DNA of 64,000 nt, from positions 1 to 64,000 of IMG/VR virus record IMGVR_UViG_3300005841_000032. One strand, 5' to 3'. The notes under the pieces are model-generated. The model had not been told where the DNA came from. It ran no database searches and worked only from the letters and a program-made list of their open reading frames with translations. A program made the position numbers and the translations under genes. This document shows positions 50,652 through 58,946 of this stretch, in pieces. This DNA is from a virus. Each line of letters opens with the position of its first letter. The stretch's first letter is position 1.

Positions 50652-51424
50652 CTTCTTATCAATTTTTTCAATTTACTAACCGACTTCAAATTAGATACAA
50701 TACTATTAGCTGTCTTTTGCAATGAGGAAAATGAAAGATTCTTAATAGCTGATTTTATATTGGACAATCTTGACAGTATACTGTCTAATGGCGCAACCGC
50801 CACTAGTTGTAAACTATATGCGGGTAACATATTATTTTCATTCTCATTTTGCGTATGAGTAAAATTAATCACCTCCACTTGGTAATTGTTGCCTAATATA
50901 GGATTATAAAAATATAAAGAATGCGGTTTACCATTTTCGTCTAATTGTTTAGACTTCTCTTTCATTGATTCTAAAATCTTAATGCATCCATATCCCGTCT
51001 TAGCAATAGAACTAAATTCTGGAATACGTTGCTGCAATAAATTTGGAGGCGTTATTTTTGGCACTCCATTGTTAAGCGATAATCTAAATCCAGCTAATTC
51101 TACCCTTGTATTATTTACAAGTAATTTAAAGCGTCTACCAAATGTCCCCGAAATATTTATTGTGCTGGGTGTAAATGTTGTATTTTTCAATACGTATACT
51201 CCACCTATAGTCTTTCTTACATTAGTAATTTCTTGTTGAGTTTCTCTTATTTCTTTTGGCAATACAGGCCAAGCAAAGTAATCTACAACATCACCGTTTG
51301 AATTTACAAGTTCTAACGCAAGCAAATAGAATTCGACGTCATTCGAATAAATTGCATTAAGAGCGCCTCTTCCAAGTTCCTTAATTTTCTGATTAAAACT
51401 TAATTCTACAGCTTCTTTTGACAC
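50648..51424 (-). CDS. Tail tube/baseplate connector protein (258 aa)
   Basis: GTG start at 51424. The conserved-looking YFAWPVLPKEIRETQQEI and TTFTPSTINISGTFGRRFKL match a type seen in contractile-tail baseplates, where proteins carry a LysM- or tube-like fold. A GTATTTTTAA motif is 4 nt upstream of the start. Role inferred from position and motif. Confidence 0.55.
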   Translation of the reverse strand: MSKEAVELSFNQKIKELGRGALNAIYSNDVEFYLLALELVNSNGDVVDYFAWPVLPKEIRETQQEITNVRKTIGGVYVLKNTTFTPSTINISGTFGRRFKLLVNNTRVELAGFRLSLNNGVPKITPPNLLQQRIPEFSSIAKTGYGCIKILESMKEKSKQLDENGKPHSLYFYNPILGNNYQVEVINFTHTQNENENNMLPAYSLQLVAVAPLDSILSRLSNIKSAIKNLSFSSLQKTANSIVSNLKSVSKLKKLIRR

Positions 51425-51427
51425 TAT

Positions 51428-51440
51428 TTAAAAATACGAA
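51428..51440 (-). promoter_or_regulatory. GTATTTTTAA motif before the baseplate connector gene
   Basis: The minus strand reads TTCGTATTTTTAA, 4 nt upstream of a GTG start. It is the same core as at 7249, 57412, 60955 and 61749. Confidence 0.4.
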
Positions 51441-51449
51441 AATGGCGTT

Positions 51450-51680
51450 TTATGAAAGTGTGCCTGTTCCGGGTGCCGTTGTGGCCCCTGTTCCCGCAGG
51501 CACAGCTACAACTACAGGAATTCCAGCTGATACAGTTATCGTTGCAGACTTTATTGAAGCTTCGATTATATTGGCAAGCCCTGTGCAAAATGCTTCCTGA
51601 GCTTGTTTTTGCTCTAACCCCTTTGTTTGTTCAATAAGAGTGTTTATTTGAGCTTTTATGGTTGAATTTACTATTGGCAT
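51450..51680 (-). CDS. Small structural protein, Gly/Ala/Thr-rich C terminus (76 aa)
   Basis: MPIVNSTIKAQINTLIEQTK, then AQEAFCTGLANIIEASIKSA, and a low-complexity end (GTGATTAPGTGTLS). From memory, proteins with GIPVVxA...TGATTxPGTGxL ends occur in tail modules of large phages. It lies between spike and baseplate genes. Function unknown. Confidence 0.6.
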   Translation of the reverse strand: MPIVNSTIKAQINTLIEQTKGLEQKQAQEAFCTGLANIIEASIKSATITVSAGIPVVVAVPAGTGATTAPGTGTLS

Positions 51681-51683
51681 ATT

Positions 51684-52499
51684 TTATTGAACAAATGACT
51701 TTTGACTTTTTAAATCTTCCAGTTGCTCTTTTAATTGAAGATATTCAGTAGAACTTCTTAGCGGATAAGGTCCCGCCGAATCATTTCCTAACGTATTTAA
51801 AATTGATTCTAAAAGACTTACTGTTTTATTCCCCCTAAGTATAGGTTCATCAGATTCGTTTAATTGCACTGTATTAGAATTAATTAAACACCCATTCTCA
51901 TCTATTTGTATTGATATTGGTTCACTTACGCTATCCTTTTTATATTCTACCTTAAAACTAGTTGATGTTTTTATAGAAGTTACTCCATCGTTCACTATTT
52001 CTATATCTCCGTTAACATTAACGTTCAATTTACCTCCTCTATCTTTATTTGTAACTTTTATTTCCAAATTTCCACTTCCTTGATCGCCATCTACTGAAAG
52101 TATAATTTTTCCTCTTCCGTCTATAATAATTCCAGCCGTTCCAATTCCATTCTTTTTTATAAATCTAAATTGATCTTCCTTTTGAAATTGATATTGTTGA
52201 GGTGTATTAAAAACATCCATTACATAAAGTTTACCACTATAGGGAGCTTTAACACAAATTACATCAGAGCCAAAATCATCTATGGAATTTGGAAAATCAA
52301 CAAGTTGCAAAGCTATTTTACCTATTCTTATATTATGTTGATATTCCCCATTTTCATTTGAGATGGTTACTGTATTCGTAAGATAACAATTTTTAATATA
52401 AACTTCTCTGTCTACATCGATAGGCATAGCAATTCTCCACTCTGAAATATCATAGCGATTATCTGTCATGCCTACTGTTCCTATGCCATTGCTACTCAT
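51684..52499 (-). CDS. Baseplate spike-like protein (271 aa)
   Basis: OB-fold-like N-terminal half with beta strands, then a repetitive beta stretch (GNLEIKVTNKDRGGKLNVNV) and C-terminal LKEQLEDLKSQK. The pattern fits gp5/gpV-type puncturing spikes, and the gene overlaps the hub gene by 4 nt. Assignment by layout and location. Confidence 0.6.
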   Translation of the reverse strand: MSSNGIGTVGMTDNRYDISEWRIAMPIDVDREVYIKNCYLTNTVTISNENGEYQHNIRIGKIALQLVDFPNSIDDFGSDVICVKAPYSGKLYVMDVFNTPQQYQFQKEDQFRFIKKNGIGTAGIIIDGRGKIILSVDGDQGSGNLEIKVTNKDRGGKLNVNVNGDIEIVNDGVTSIKTSTSFKVEYKKDSVSEPISIQIDENGCLINSNTVQLNESDEPILRGNKTVSLLESILNTLGNDSAGPYPLRSSTEYLQLKEQLEDLKSQKSFVQ

Positions 52500-54862
52500 T
52501 TAACAAATTGTCTACGCTGTAAAAAAAAGTTAAAAATGTTGCGATTTACACTCCAGTTCTTTAAAAATCCTGAATTTTTTATAGAAGCATTTGTGTCAAT
52601 GGAGGTATTGATAATATCAAAGTAACTAACCTTTTCCGGTTTAGCTCCAAATAATTCTACCTTGCCCTTAATATATTTTTCTATCATTCCTCTACTTACT
52701 GTTAAAATTGTATAACGGTCATTTAAAGTTCTTACATTTCTTACAGCGTCAACATAAAAAATTTCATCAGTTGGAACATAATAAATCATCATTCCAGATT
52801 TTATTCTTCTATCTCCATTTATAGTAATAGTTCCTTGTCTTGTAAATGGCAAATACGCATGACTTTGAATAATGTATTGTAAATCATAAAAAGCTTGAGA
52901 TTCAGCATACTCCATTTCTTTTTTTGTTACGCTGCTATCAATAAATTCCGTAGGCGAATAATTATACTCTATTTCATAAGATTTGTTGCCAAATACCTCC
53001 GCATATTCATCAAATACCACAATAGAGGCAAGCATAAAAGAAGACAATTCACTTCTTACTCCTAAACCTCTAGGGATTATTCTATACCATGAGTAAGCGT
53101 CATTGCTATAGCTTAAACTATCATTTATTATATCTTGTTCCTTTATATCTATTACTAAATCACTAATAAGAGACTCTCTACCCAATCTAGTATCTTTTAC
53201 AGATATTGTCGGCAACACAATTGCATTGTTTATTTCTGGTACTGAATTTCTACTTATGTTTCTAAGGCCCTTTTTTATCGAGCTTGTCAAATAATTTTTA
53301 GTTCTTGAAATATTGCCAAGAACGTTTATTCCATCTTTAATATCTTCTACTTCAACATCTTTATAAACCATACCTCTATATCCTTGAGCGTCAAATGGCA
53401 TTTTGCGAACTATGAAATAATATTTATCTCCATAAGTATCGCCCCTAAATTCAACAAATGGTTCTTGACAAACTTTTTTTATACTGTTAATAATGCTTCC
53501 ATTATCAGTGGAAATTGAATTATCCGCTAATACTCTATTGGCTGCGCTAGGATCAAAAACAAATTCAATTATTCTCCAAAGCCCTTGCCTTTCTTCTTGT
53601 AAAAATTTATTATTTAACGATTGTACAATGGTATTGTCTGTTACGATACTGTATTTTTTTGCTTGCGCCCTTAATCCATATGAATTAAAAACACTATTTG
53701 GAATTAACCCAATGCTGGAAAACTTATTGAAAATATATTTTAAGATTGTGCTTACGGGCTTAAAACTAGTTGCCGCTGCGCTAAGAAATCTGGATTCAGC
53801 CTCTATTAAATTTCTTTGTGTTAATATACTATCCGGATTATTAAATATTTGCGCTCCTATTTGCTCTGGGAAAAATATCGATCCGTCTTCTACTAATAAT
53901 TTCATCAAATCTCTACCGGATACAGTGATATTCTTATCTCTTGAACTGCTACTTGTATTAACTACATCAATTAGTCCAATCATATCGTATATGTTGCCCG
54001 GAACATCTTGGGGACCAAATGAACGGTCAAATAACTTATTTCTTTTTTCTGATTCCAAACCTTCAAACCTTATATATACAAGATCGTTTTCCTGTAATAC
54101 TTTATCGAATAAAAAGTCGTTTCGTCTTAAAAAACTATCATTTTTAATCTCATATTTAGATATACTAGCAGTCGAAAGTATATCTTCTCTTATTCCGCCT
54201 GAATTACGTCCAATTACATTATCCATAACCCACCCAGCCACTTTATCATAAACAGCAGCAACAGGCGTTAACCCTAATGCAAAAGAACCTAATTGACCAT
54301 TTACACTTGTTTCAGCATATTCCACAAATGAAGAAATGTCATACCAGTAACCTTCTTGATAATTACTTCCTATAAAAGTTGAGGAACGAATCCAAATATA
54401 AACAGATATATCATTGATTTGTTCTTTTAATATTTCCTGATCATTTTGATTTTTTATTATTGATATATAATTGGGATCAGTAAATAAATCTCTTAATGCC
54501 TTTGCAATAAAAGGTTTATAATCAGTTAGCTTTATTGTGTCGGGTACAATATTTGATTTTGTTACTTGCCTTTTTATTACTCCATTAGACAATACAACAG
54601 AAGTCCCTGACTTTATAATCAAATTTTCAGGAATGGTTTTGCTAAAAAGTTCTAATTCCTCTTTGGTATAATGAGATATTATTCTTTGATAATTATTCTT
54701 ATCTAATTGATCTATAAATTGGCCCGCAGAAGTGATTTTAACAATTAAAGTATCAATAAATTTTTTTGCAGTAAAATCAGGAGCTAATTCAAATTGTGAA
54801 AGGAACTCGCCTACAGTTTGCTCATCATCTACGCAAAATTCATTAAGGTCATTAATTAACAT
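52496..54862 (-). CDS. Baseplate hub / tail tip protein
   Basis: 788 aa. The central region (ENDLVYIRFEGLESEKR, VVNTSSSSRDKNITVSGRDL) matches gp27/gpD-like hub domains. The C-terminal QGTITINGDRRIKSGMMIYY and YILTVSRGMI-like end also recall hub proteins. It overlaps the spike-like gene and follows the tape measure gene, as in other myoviruses. Confidence 0.72.
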   Translation of the reverse strand: MLINDLNEFCVDDEQTVGEFLSQFELAPDFTAKKFIDTLIVKITSAGQFIDQLDKNNYQRIISHYTKEELELFSKTIPENLIIKSGTSVVLSNGVIKRQVTKSNIVPDTIKLTDYKPFIAKALRDLFTDPNYISIIKNQNDQEILKEQINDISVYIWIRSSTFIGSNYQEGYWYDISSFVEYAETSVNGQLGSFALGLTPVAAVYDKVAGWVMDNVIGRNSGGIREDILSTASISKYEIKNDSFLRRNDFLFDKVLQENDLVYIRFEGLESEKRNKLFDRSFGPQDVPGNIYDMIGLIDVVNTSSSSRDKNITVSGRDLMKLLVEDGSIFFPEQIGAQIFNNPDSILTQRNLIEAESRFLSAAATSFKPVSTILKYIFNKFSSIGLIPNSVFNSYGLRAQAKKYSIVTDNTIVQSLNNKFLQEERQGLWRIIEFVFDPSAANRVLADNSISTDNGSIINSIKKVCQEPFVEFRGDTYGDKYYFIVRKMPFDAQGYRGMVYKDVEVEDIKDGINVLGNISRTKNYLTSSIKKGLRNISRNSVPEINNAIVLPTISVKDTRLGRESLISDLVIDIKEQDIINDSLSYSNDAYSWYRIIPRGLGVRSELSSFMLASIVVFDEYAEVFGNKSYEIEYNYSPTEFIDSSVTKKEMEYAESQAFYDLQYIIQSHAYLPFTRQGTITINGDRRIKSGMMIYYVPTDEIFYVDAVRNVRTLNDRYTILTVSRGMIEKYIKGKVELFGAKPEKVSYFDIINTSIDTNASIKNSGFLKNWSVNRNIFNFFLQRRQFVK

Positions 54863-56676
54863 TAGTGATAATAAGTTTTTGGACTAGTTCCTGCCGTTGG
54901 AACATAATCAACTGAACTGCCATCTTTATTGTAGTATCTATCTTTACCTTTTTCTAATGGCTTTTTACTGCCCACTGCATTATGTTTAATAACAGTTTTA
55001 TCATCACTACTTGTTAAATCAGGAAATTTAAATTTTTCTCTAAAATGTTCAGCGGCCTTATCTATTGCTTGACTAAATCTTTTTTCAAATTGCGATTCTA
55101 GTTCAATAATGCCCTCCATAAATCCATCTATAAATGCATCAGTTACTCTTGCTGCATCCTTTTGTTGCGTTGAAGTATATTTTTCAGATTCGCTTTTTAT
55201 AACATTATCAGGAATCAATTTTTGAATTTCACTTGGACTCATTGATCCTATTTTATCCCCCTGTGCAAATAATCTATCTATAGCTTCAGACGGTAAATTA
55301 AATTCACTTTTAGCAATAAATTTTTGATATGATTCACTAGCAGAACTACTTCTAATCATTTTCATCATTTCTTGCAAATAACCTGGGGTTTGTATACCTT
55401 GCTCTTGCATTTTTTGAAGCTCCCACATATCAGCATTGGGCTTTAATGATCTTAAAACAGAATAGCTCATTGCTTGCGAAAATGGAGTTTGCGGATTACT
55501 TAATCCAGAATTAATTTTATCAATATTAGACAATGAACGAGGATCGCCAATAGAAAACATTCCACCTATTCTATTAAATTCATACATTAATCTAGTTGCA
55601 TCTGATCCAGAAACATTTTCTTTTGTTTCAGAAAACTTTTGCAATAATTGAGTTTGAGTTTTTATAGCATCGCTGAATCTTGATCTATCCAATCCCTCTG
55701 CTATACCAACGCCCAAGGCTCTTTGAACATTTATTTTTGCACTGCCTCCTCCGCTACGTTCCATTCCAAATGCAGATAATGTAGCGTCTTCGCCAACACC
55801 AAATCCTCTTTGTAAGCCAAGCACCATTGCAGCATTCCCACTAGCATTATTAGTTGATCCACTTGCAAGAGAAATTCGACTCATTGCCTCTTTAACTGCA
55901 ATAGAATCAAATCCCGAATTTGCCATATTTACTCCTTCTCCCCTACCTCCAATAGCATTAAAACCAAATGTAGCTTGTTGGAATTTATCTAATGTCCTAA
56001 AATGCCTAACAACTGCATCAGCTGCCATTCCAGATAAATCTTTACCGAATTGCATTCCAATAGCAGAAAAATTAGTTTGACCGGCTCCCGTTCCTAAAAT
56101 TTTAGTTCCAGCCAATGCATCCATGCCGGTGCCAACTAATCCACCAGCAAGTCCTCCGGTTATTTGAGCAAACGGGGAAACTATATCCAATCCAGTTTCA
56201 GAATTCACAGAATTTTTTAACAATCCTGCTATGTCCCTTAAAAATCCGGCTTTTAAAACTTCTGAAAAAATATTTTTTTCTTCTTTCGGCCCATTTGATT
56301 TATTAAAATCTTGCGCTCCCCTTATTGATTTTTCTTCCCCCTTAATGCCATTAAGTTCATTTTGCAATCTTTGAATTTTTCTTTCTGCTGCTACCCTTTC
56401 TGCCCTATCTTCAAAAGAGTCTCCTAATCCACTTACTATTGATTTGGCTTGTTTTAATTTTTCTTGAGTTATTTCTTTTTGAACTTTAAGAAATTCCCTA
56501 GAAGCTTTTAACTGATCTTCAATTATCTTGAATTGTTCCTTCTGATTCTTAGTTTGTTTCGCAGCTTCATTGGCAAACGATTCATACATAGTTTTAGAAT
56601 CCGATTGCAATTTTTTCATGAATGCAGTTAACTCACTACCTTCTGCCGAAAACTTAATTTTCTTTTCTTCTGCCAT
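54862..56676 (-). CDS. Tape measure protein
   Basis: 604 aa. The N-terminal 120 residues form coiled coils (NQKEQFKIIEDQLKASREF, RKIQRLQNELNGI). A central Gly/Ala-rich stretch (ITGGLAGGLVGTGMDALAG) is followed by helical sequence. The size and place between tail assembly chaperone genes and hub fit. Its helical length would imply a rather short tail. Confidence 0.78.
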   Translation of the reverse strand: MAEEKKIKFSAEGSELTAFMKKLQSDSKTMYESFANEAAKQTKNQKEQFKIIEDQLKASREFLKVQKEITQEKLKQAKSIVSGLGDSFEDRAERVAAERKIQRLQNELNGIKGEEKSIRGAQDFNKSNGPKEEKNIFSEVLKAGFLRDIAGLLKNSVNSETGLDIVSPFAQITGGLAGGLVGTGMDALAGTKILGTGAGQTNFSAIGMQFGKDLSGMAADAVVRHFRTLDKFQQATFGFNAIGGRGEGVNMANSGFDSIAVKEAMSRISLASGSTNNASGNAAMVLGLQRGFGVGEDATLSAFGMERSGGGSAKINVQRALGVGIAEGLDRSRFSDAIKTQTQLLQKFSETKENVSGSDATRLMYEFNRIGGMFSIGDPRSLSNIDKINSGLSNPQTPFSQAMSYSVLRSLKPNADMWELQKMQEQGIQTPGYLQEMMKMIRSSSASESYQKFIAKSEFNLPSEAIDRLFAQGDKIGSMSPSEIQKLIPDNVIKSESEKYTSTQQKDAARVTDAFIDGFMEGIIELESQFEKRFSQAIDKAAEHFREKFKFPDLTSSDDKTVIKHNAVGSKKPLEKGKDRYYNKDGSSVDYVPTAGTSPKTYYH

Positions 56677-56679
56677 TAT

Positions 56680-56964
56680 CTAAAAATCTTTCAAATCAAT
56701 CTTATCAAACGCTTCTATCAATTTTTCTTTATTTACTATACTTTCACTGATCCAGCCATCTTTTTTAAATCTTTCTTCACGCCTCTTCTCTTCCTCTCTT
56801 TCAGTAAAGAATTCTTTTATTAAATTATCTTCAATATATTCAAAATGAATATCTAATTGGTTGGCGCTTCTATGCTGCTCACTATTAAATGAAACATTAT
56901 ATTTTTTCCTCCACCAAAAGTCACGCTTCCAATCGTTATCCCATTTTAATACAAACTCTCTCAC
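56680..56964 (-). CDS. Possible tail assembly chaperone, second gene (94 aa)
   Basis: GTG start at 56964 sharing its G with the upstream TAG (TAGTG). Rich in W, K and E (REFVLKWDNDWKRDFWWRKK). Its location just before the tape measure gene is that of a second chaperone. In many phages this is made by frameshifting from the first; here it has its own start. Confidence 0.5.
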   Translation of the reverse strand: MREFVLKWDNDWKRDFWWRKKYNVSFNSEQHRSANQLDIHFEYIEDNLIKEFFTEREEEKRREERFKKDGWISESIVNKEKLIEAFDKIDLKDF

Positions 56965-57353
56965 TATTCATCTTTCTTTTCTTCTGTCTTTAGTTTTCTA
57001 GCTTCATCATTTAAAGCTTCTCTCCATTCCTCCATCCAAGCATAATAATTCTCATAAGCCTTAACAACTTGCTTAGATTGAAAAAGATCTAAATCAAACA
57101 AAGAGGTAACATTCATATCAGTTTTTAATTCAGGTATAAGTATCTCAAAGGTACAAGCTGATTCTACTGCAAGATAGGCTTCTCGTGAAGCCACACTACC
57201 AAATAATAGATCTTTATGCATTCCGTTTGTTACGTGTAATTTTCTAACTTCTATATCGATTAATTTGGCATTCTTAGGAAAGGCAATAGAATAAGTATTC
57301 GGACCTATGGTGACCTTCAATTCTCTAGGTGGTAGTTTCTTTGCTTCTGTCAT
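56964..57353 (-). CDS. Possible tail assembly chaperone, first gene (129 aa)
   Basis: Starts MTEAKKLPPRELKVTIGPNT, with helical C terminus (NYYAWMEEWREALNDEARKL). It lies between the tail tube and tape measure genes, the expected chaperone place. No family motif was identified with certainty. Confidence 0.55.
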   Translation of the reverse strand: MTEAKKLPPRELKVTIGPNTYSIAFPKNAKLIDIEVRKLHVTNGMHKDLLFGSVASREAYLAVESACTFEILIPELKTDMNVTSLFDLDLFQSKQVVKAYENYYAWMEEWREALNDEARKLKTEEKKDE

Positions 57354-57370
57354 AATTATTTAATTGTGCT

Positions 57371-57413
57371 TATTAAAATTAAAAAGGCTATGGTTTATTT
57401 CATCCATAGCCTT
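57371..57413 (-). terminator. Terminator downstream of the tube/GIY-YIG genes
   Basis: AAGGCTATGG (57384-57393) pairs perfectly with CCATAGCCTT (57404-57413) across a 10-nt loop, and TTTTTAATTTT follows on the minus strand. It probably belonged to the tail tube gene before the GIY-YIG gene was placed between them. Confidence 0.82.
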
Positions 57414-57423
57414 AAAAATACGG
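57412..57423 (-). promoter_or_regulatory. GTATTTTTAA motif upstream of the terminator
   Basis: The minus strand reads CCGTATTTTTAA, overlapping the first bases of the terminator stem, about 60 nt before the first chaperone gene. It shares the core found at other sites; the position here makes a promoter role less obvious. Confidence 0.3.
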
Positions 57424-57435
57424 TTTGTAATTAAC

Positions 57436-58425
57436 TTACAGATTCGGTGAAAGCCTCCACTTAAATCCATATAATGTATCTAAATTACTTTTCCCTCTTA
57501 TAAATCTACCAATAGCATCTGCTTTGCCACTATTATAATCGCCAGCTTCTTTTAAAGTTTTGAATTCTGCTAAAATTTCACCAGTAATAGCATCTAATTT
57601 CTGAACACTCGTTTTCCCATTTTCACTATTTTTAGCCAATAGAATTCTATCATTAAACTGATCCAAAGACATTTTTTCATAATCTGATTTGTAAATAAAT
57701 ACAAAATTATGCGCCTTACGAACTGTATTTAAGCAGCATGGAACAACTCCTGATATTTTAGTAATTTTCTTAGCTTGAGTTGCCGATTCATATTCAGCTA
57801 TCAATCTACCATTAAAATCAAATTGTAATACCCGTTTGGCATACATTTGAATCAATTTATTTTTTTCGCTTTCAGTGTAAATGCGTTTCTTTCTAACTCC
57901 CTTAAAATTTTTCCTTGCTTCTTTAGCCGAAACACTCATTTTGGCTCTTGTTTCATCACTAACTTTTTTACCCAAATTAGCCAATCTATTATTTTCTATT
58001 TCTTCTTTACTTTTAACACTGCCCTTTGGACGCCCTATTCTTTTCTTGGCTTCTGTAGAATATCTTATATCAGCTATACTCTTTTTAGCCCTTCTATCTT
58101 TATTGTACCCCAACTTATAAAATCGATTATCTTTTTCAGAAGCAAAAAGAATATCGTTCAAATATTCTTGTTCAATATCTTTTAAATGATCCTTAAATCT
58201 ATCCATAGACAAGCCTTTATTTTCTACTACCTCTAAAATATATGGAATTAAAAATAGCCCATGCATTTGATATGCTTTGCACAAATCTTTATTTGAATGT
58301 TGTTGCAAGCGCATATATCGTTCATGGTCCTTTAATCTTCTAGCCAGATTGCAAGATGAACCAATATAAATTTTTGATTTATAAAAATCAACAATAGCAT
58401 AAATGCCAGCCTTAACTGAATTCAT
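57436..58425 (-). CDS. GIY-YIG homing endonuclease inserted behind the tail tube gene
   Basis: 329 aa. GIY (7-9), YIG (20-22) and Arg in LARRLKDH form the nuclease. A basic region with GRPKGSVKSKEEI and DETRAKMSVSAKEARK is a NUMOD3-type DNA-binding part, and FNGRLIAEYESATQAKK resembles NUMOD1. The protein ends YGFKWR-LSPNL; the last five residues equal the end of the tail tube protein. This suggests the element re-created or captured the end of the tube gene. Confidence 0.9.
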   Translation of the reverse strand: MNSVKAGIYAIVDFYKSKIYIGSSCNLARRLKDHERYMRLQQHSNKDLCKAYQMHGLFLIPYILEVVENKGLSMDRFKDHLKDIEQEYLNDILFASEKDNRFYKLGYNKDRRAKKSIADIRYSTEAKKRIGRPKGSVKSKEEIENNRLANLGKKVSDETRAKMSVSAKEARKNFKGVRKKRIYTESEKNKLIQMYAKRVLQFDFNGRLIAEYESATQAKKITKISGVVPCCLNTVRKAHNFVFIYKSDYEKMSLDQFNDRILLAKNSENGKTSVQKLDAITGEILAEFKTLKEAGDYNSGKADAIGRFIRGKSNLDTLYGFKWRLSPNL

Positions 58426-58450
58426 GCTACAAATCTAATAAAAATAAATT

Positions 58451-58936
58451 TTATAAATTTGGTGAGAGTATAGGATTAAGATACCGGAAGCCAATATTAT
58501 GTCCAGAAATAGTATTTTCAGTAATATTAGCACCTTCTGTGTCAATGTATACTTGACCTAAGATTGCATAAGGAACTGCTTTTGGAATTTTCTTTCCAGT
58601 TTCATCTATCAAATCAGTTACTTTTTTGAAAATATCGATTTGAATTCCATCGCCTTCTAACAAAAGTTGATCATCAAACTCTTGATTAGTTTTTACATTT
58701 CTATTAATACCCCCTAATCCAGTACTTGTAAAATCAATTTCATAAAAATCACAAGAACCTCTACCGCCCCAAGATAAAATTGGAACCTCGCTAGTTAATG
58801 CCGTTCCTATTCCGCGGACTTCGCCGCGGCTCATATCTTCAGTCCAAGAAATATTACGCATTCTTCCTATCGCTGTACCATTTTTCCTAATTACTGCGAT
58901 GTTGCCGGTGAGCACCTTGCCTTCGTTTGCTGCCAT
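58451..58936 (-). CDS. Tail tube protein
   Basis: 161 aa, beta-rich, following the sheath gene by 10 nt as in most myoviruses. MAANEGKVLTGNIAVIRKNG and the C-terminal GHNIGFRYLNPILSPNL fit tube proteins. It would form the inner tube through which DNA passes. It should be strongly expressed. Confidence 0.78.
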   Translation of the reverse strand: MAANEGKVLTGNIAVIRKNGTAIGRMRNISWTEDMSRGEVRGIGTALTSEVPILSWGGRGSCDFYEIDFTSTGLGGINRNVKTNQEFDDQLLLEGDGIQIDIFKKVTDLIDETGKKIPKAVPYAILGQVYIDTEGANITENTISGHNIGFRYLNPILSPNL

Positions 58937-58946
58937 TTATTTTTTA

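Noticed and set aside
53493-54251. Long open frame on the plus strand (252 codons)
   Set aside because: It lies fully antisense to the baseplate hub gene, which has clear protein features. The plus-strand translation is Leu/Ser-rich and looks like a frame shadow.
56950-57000. Programmed -1 frameshift between the two tail assembly chaperone genes
   Set aside because: There is no strong slippery heptamer near the end of the first gene, and the second has its own GTG start sharing a base with the stop codon.
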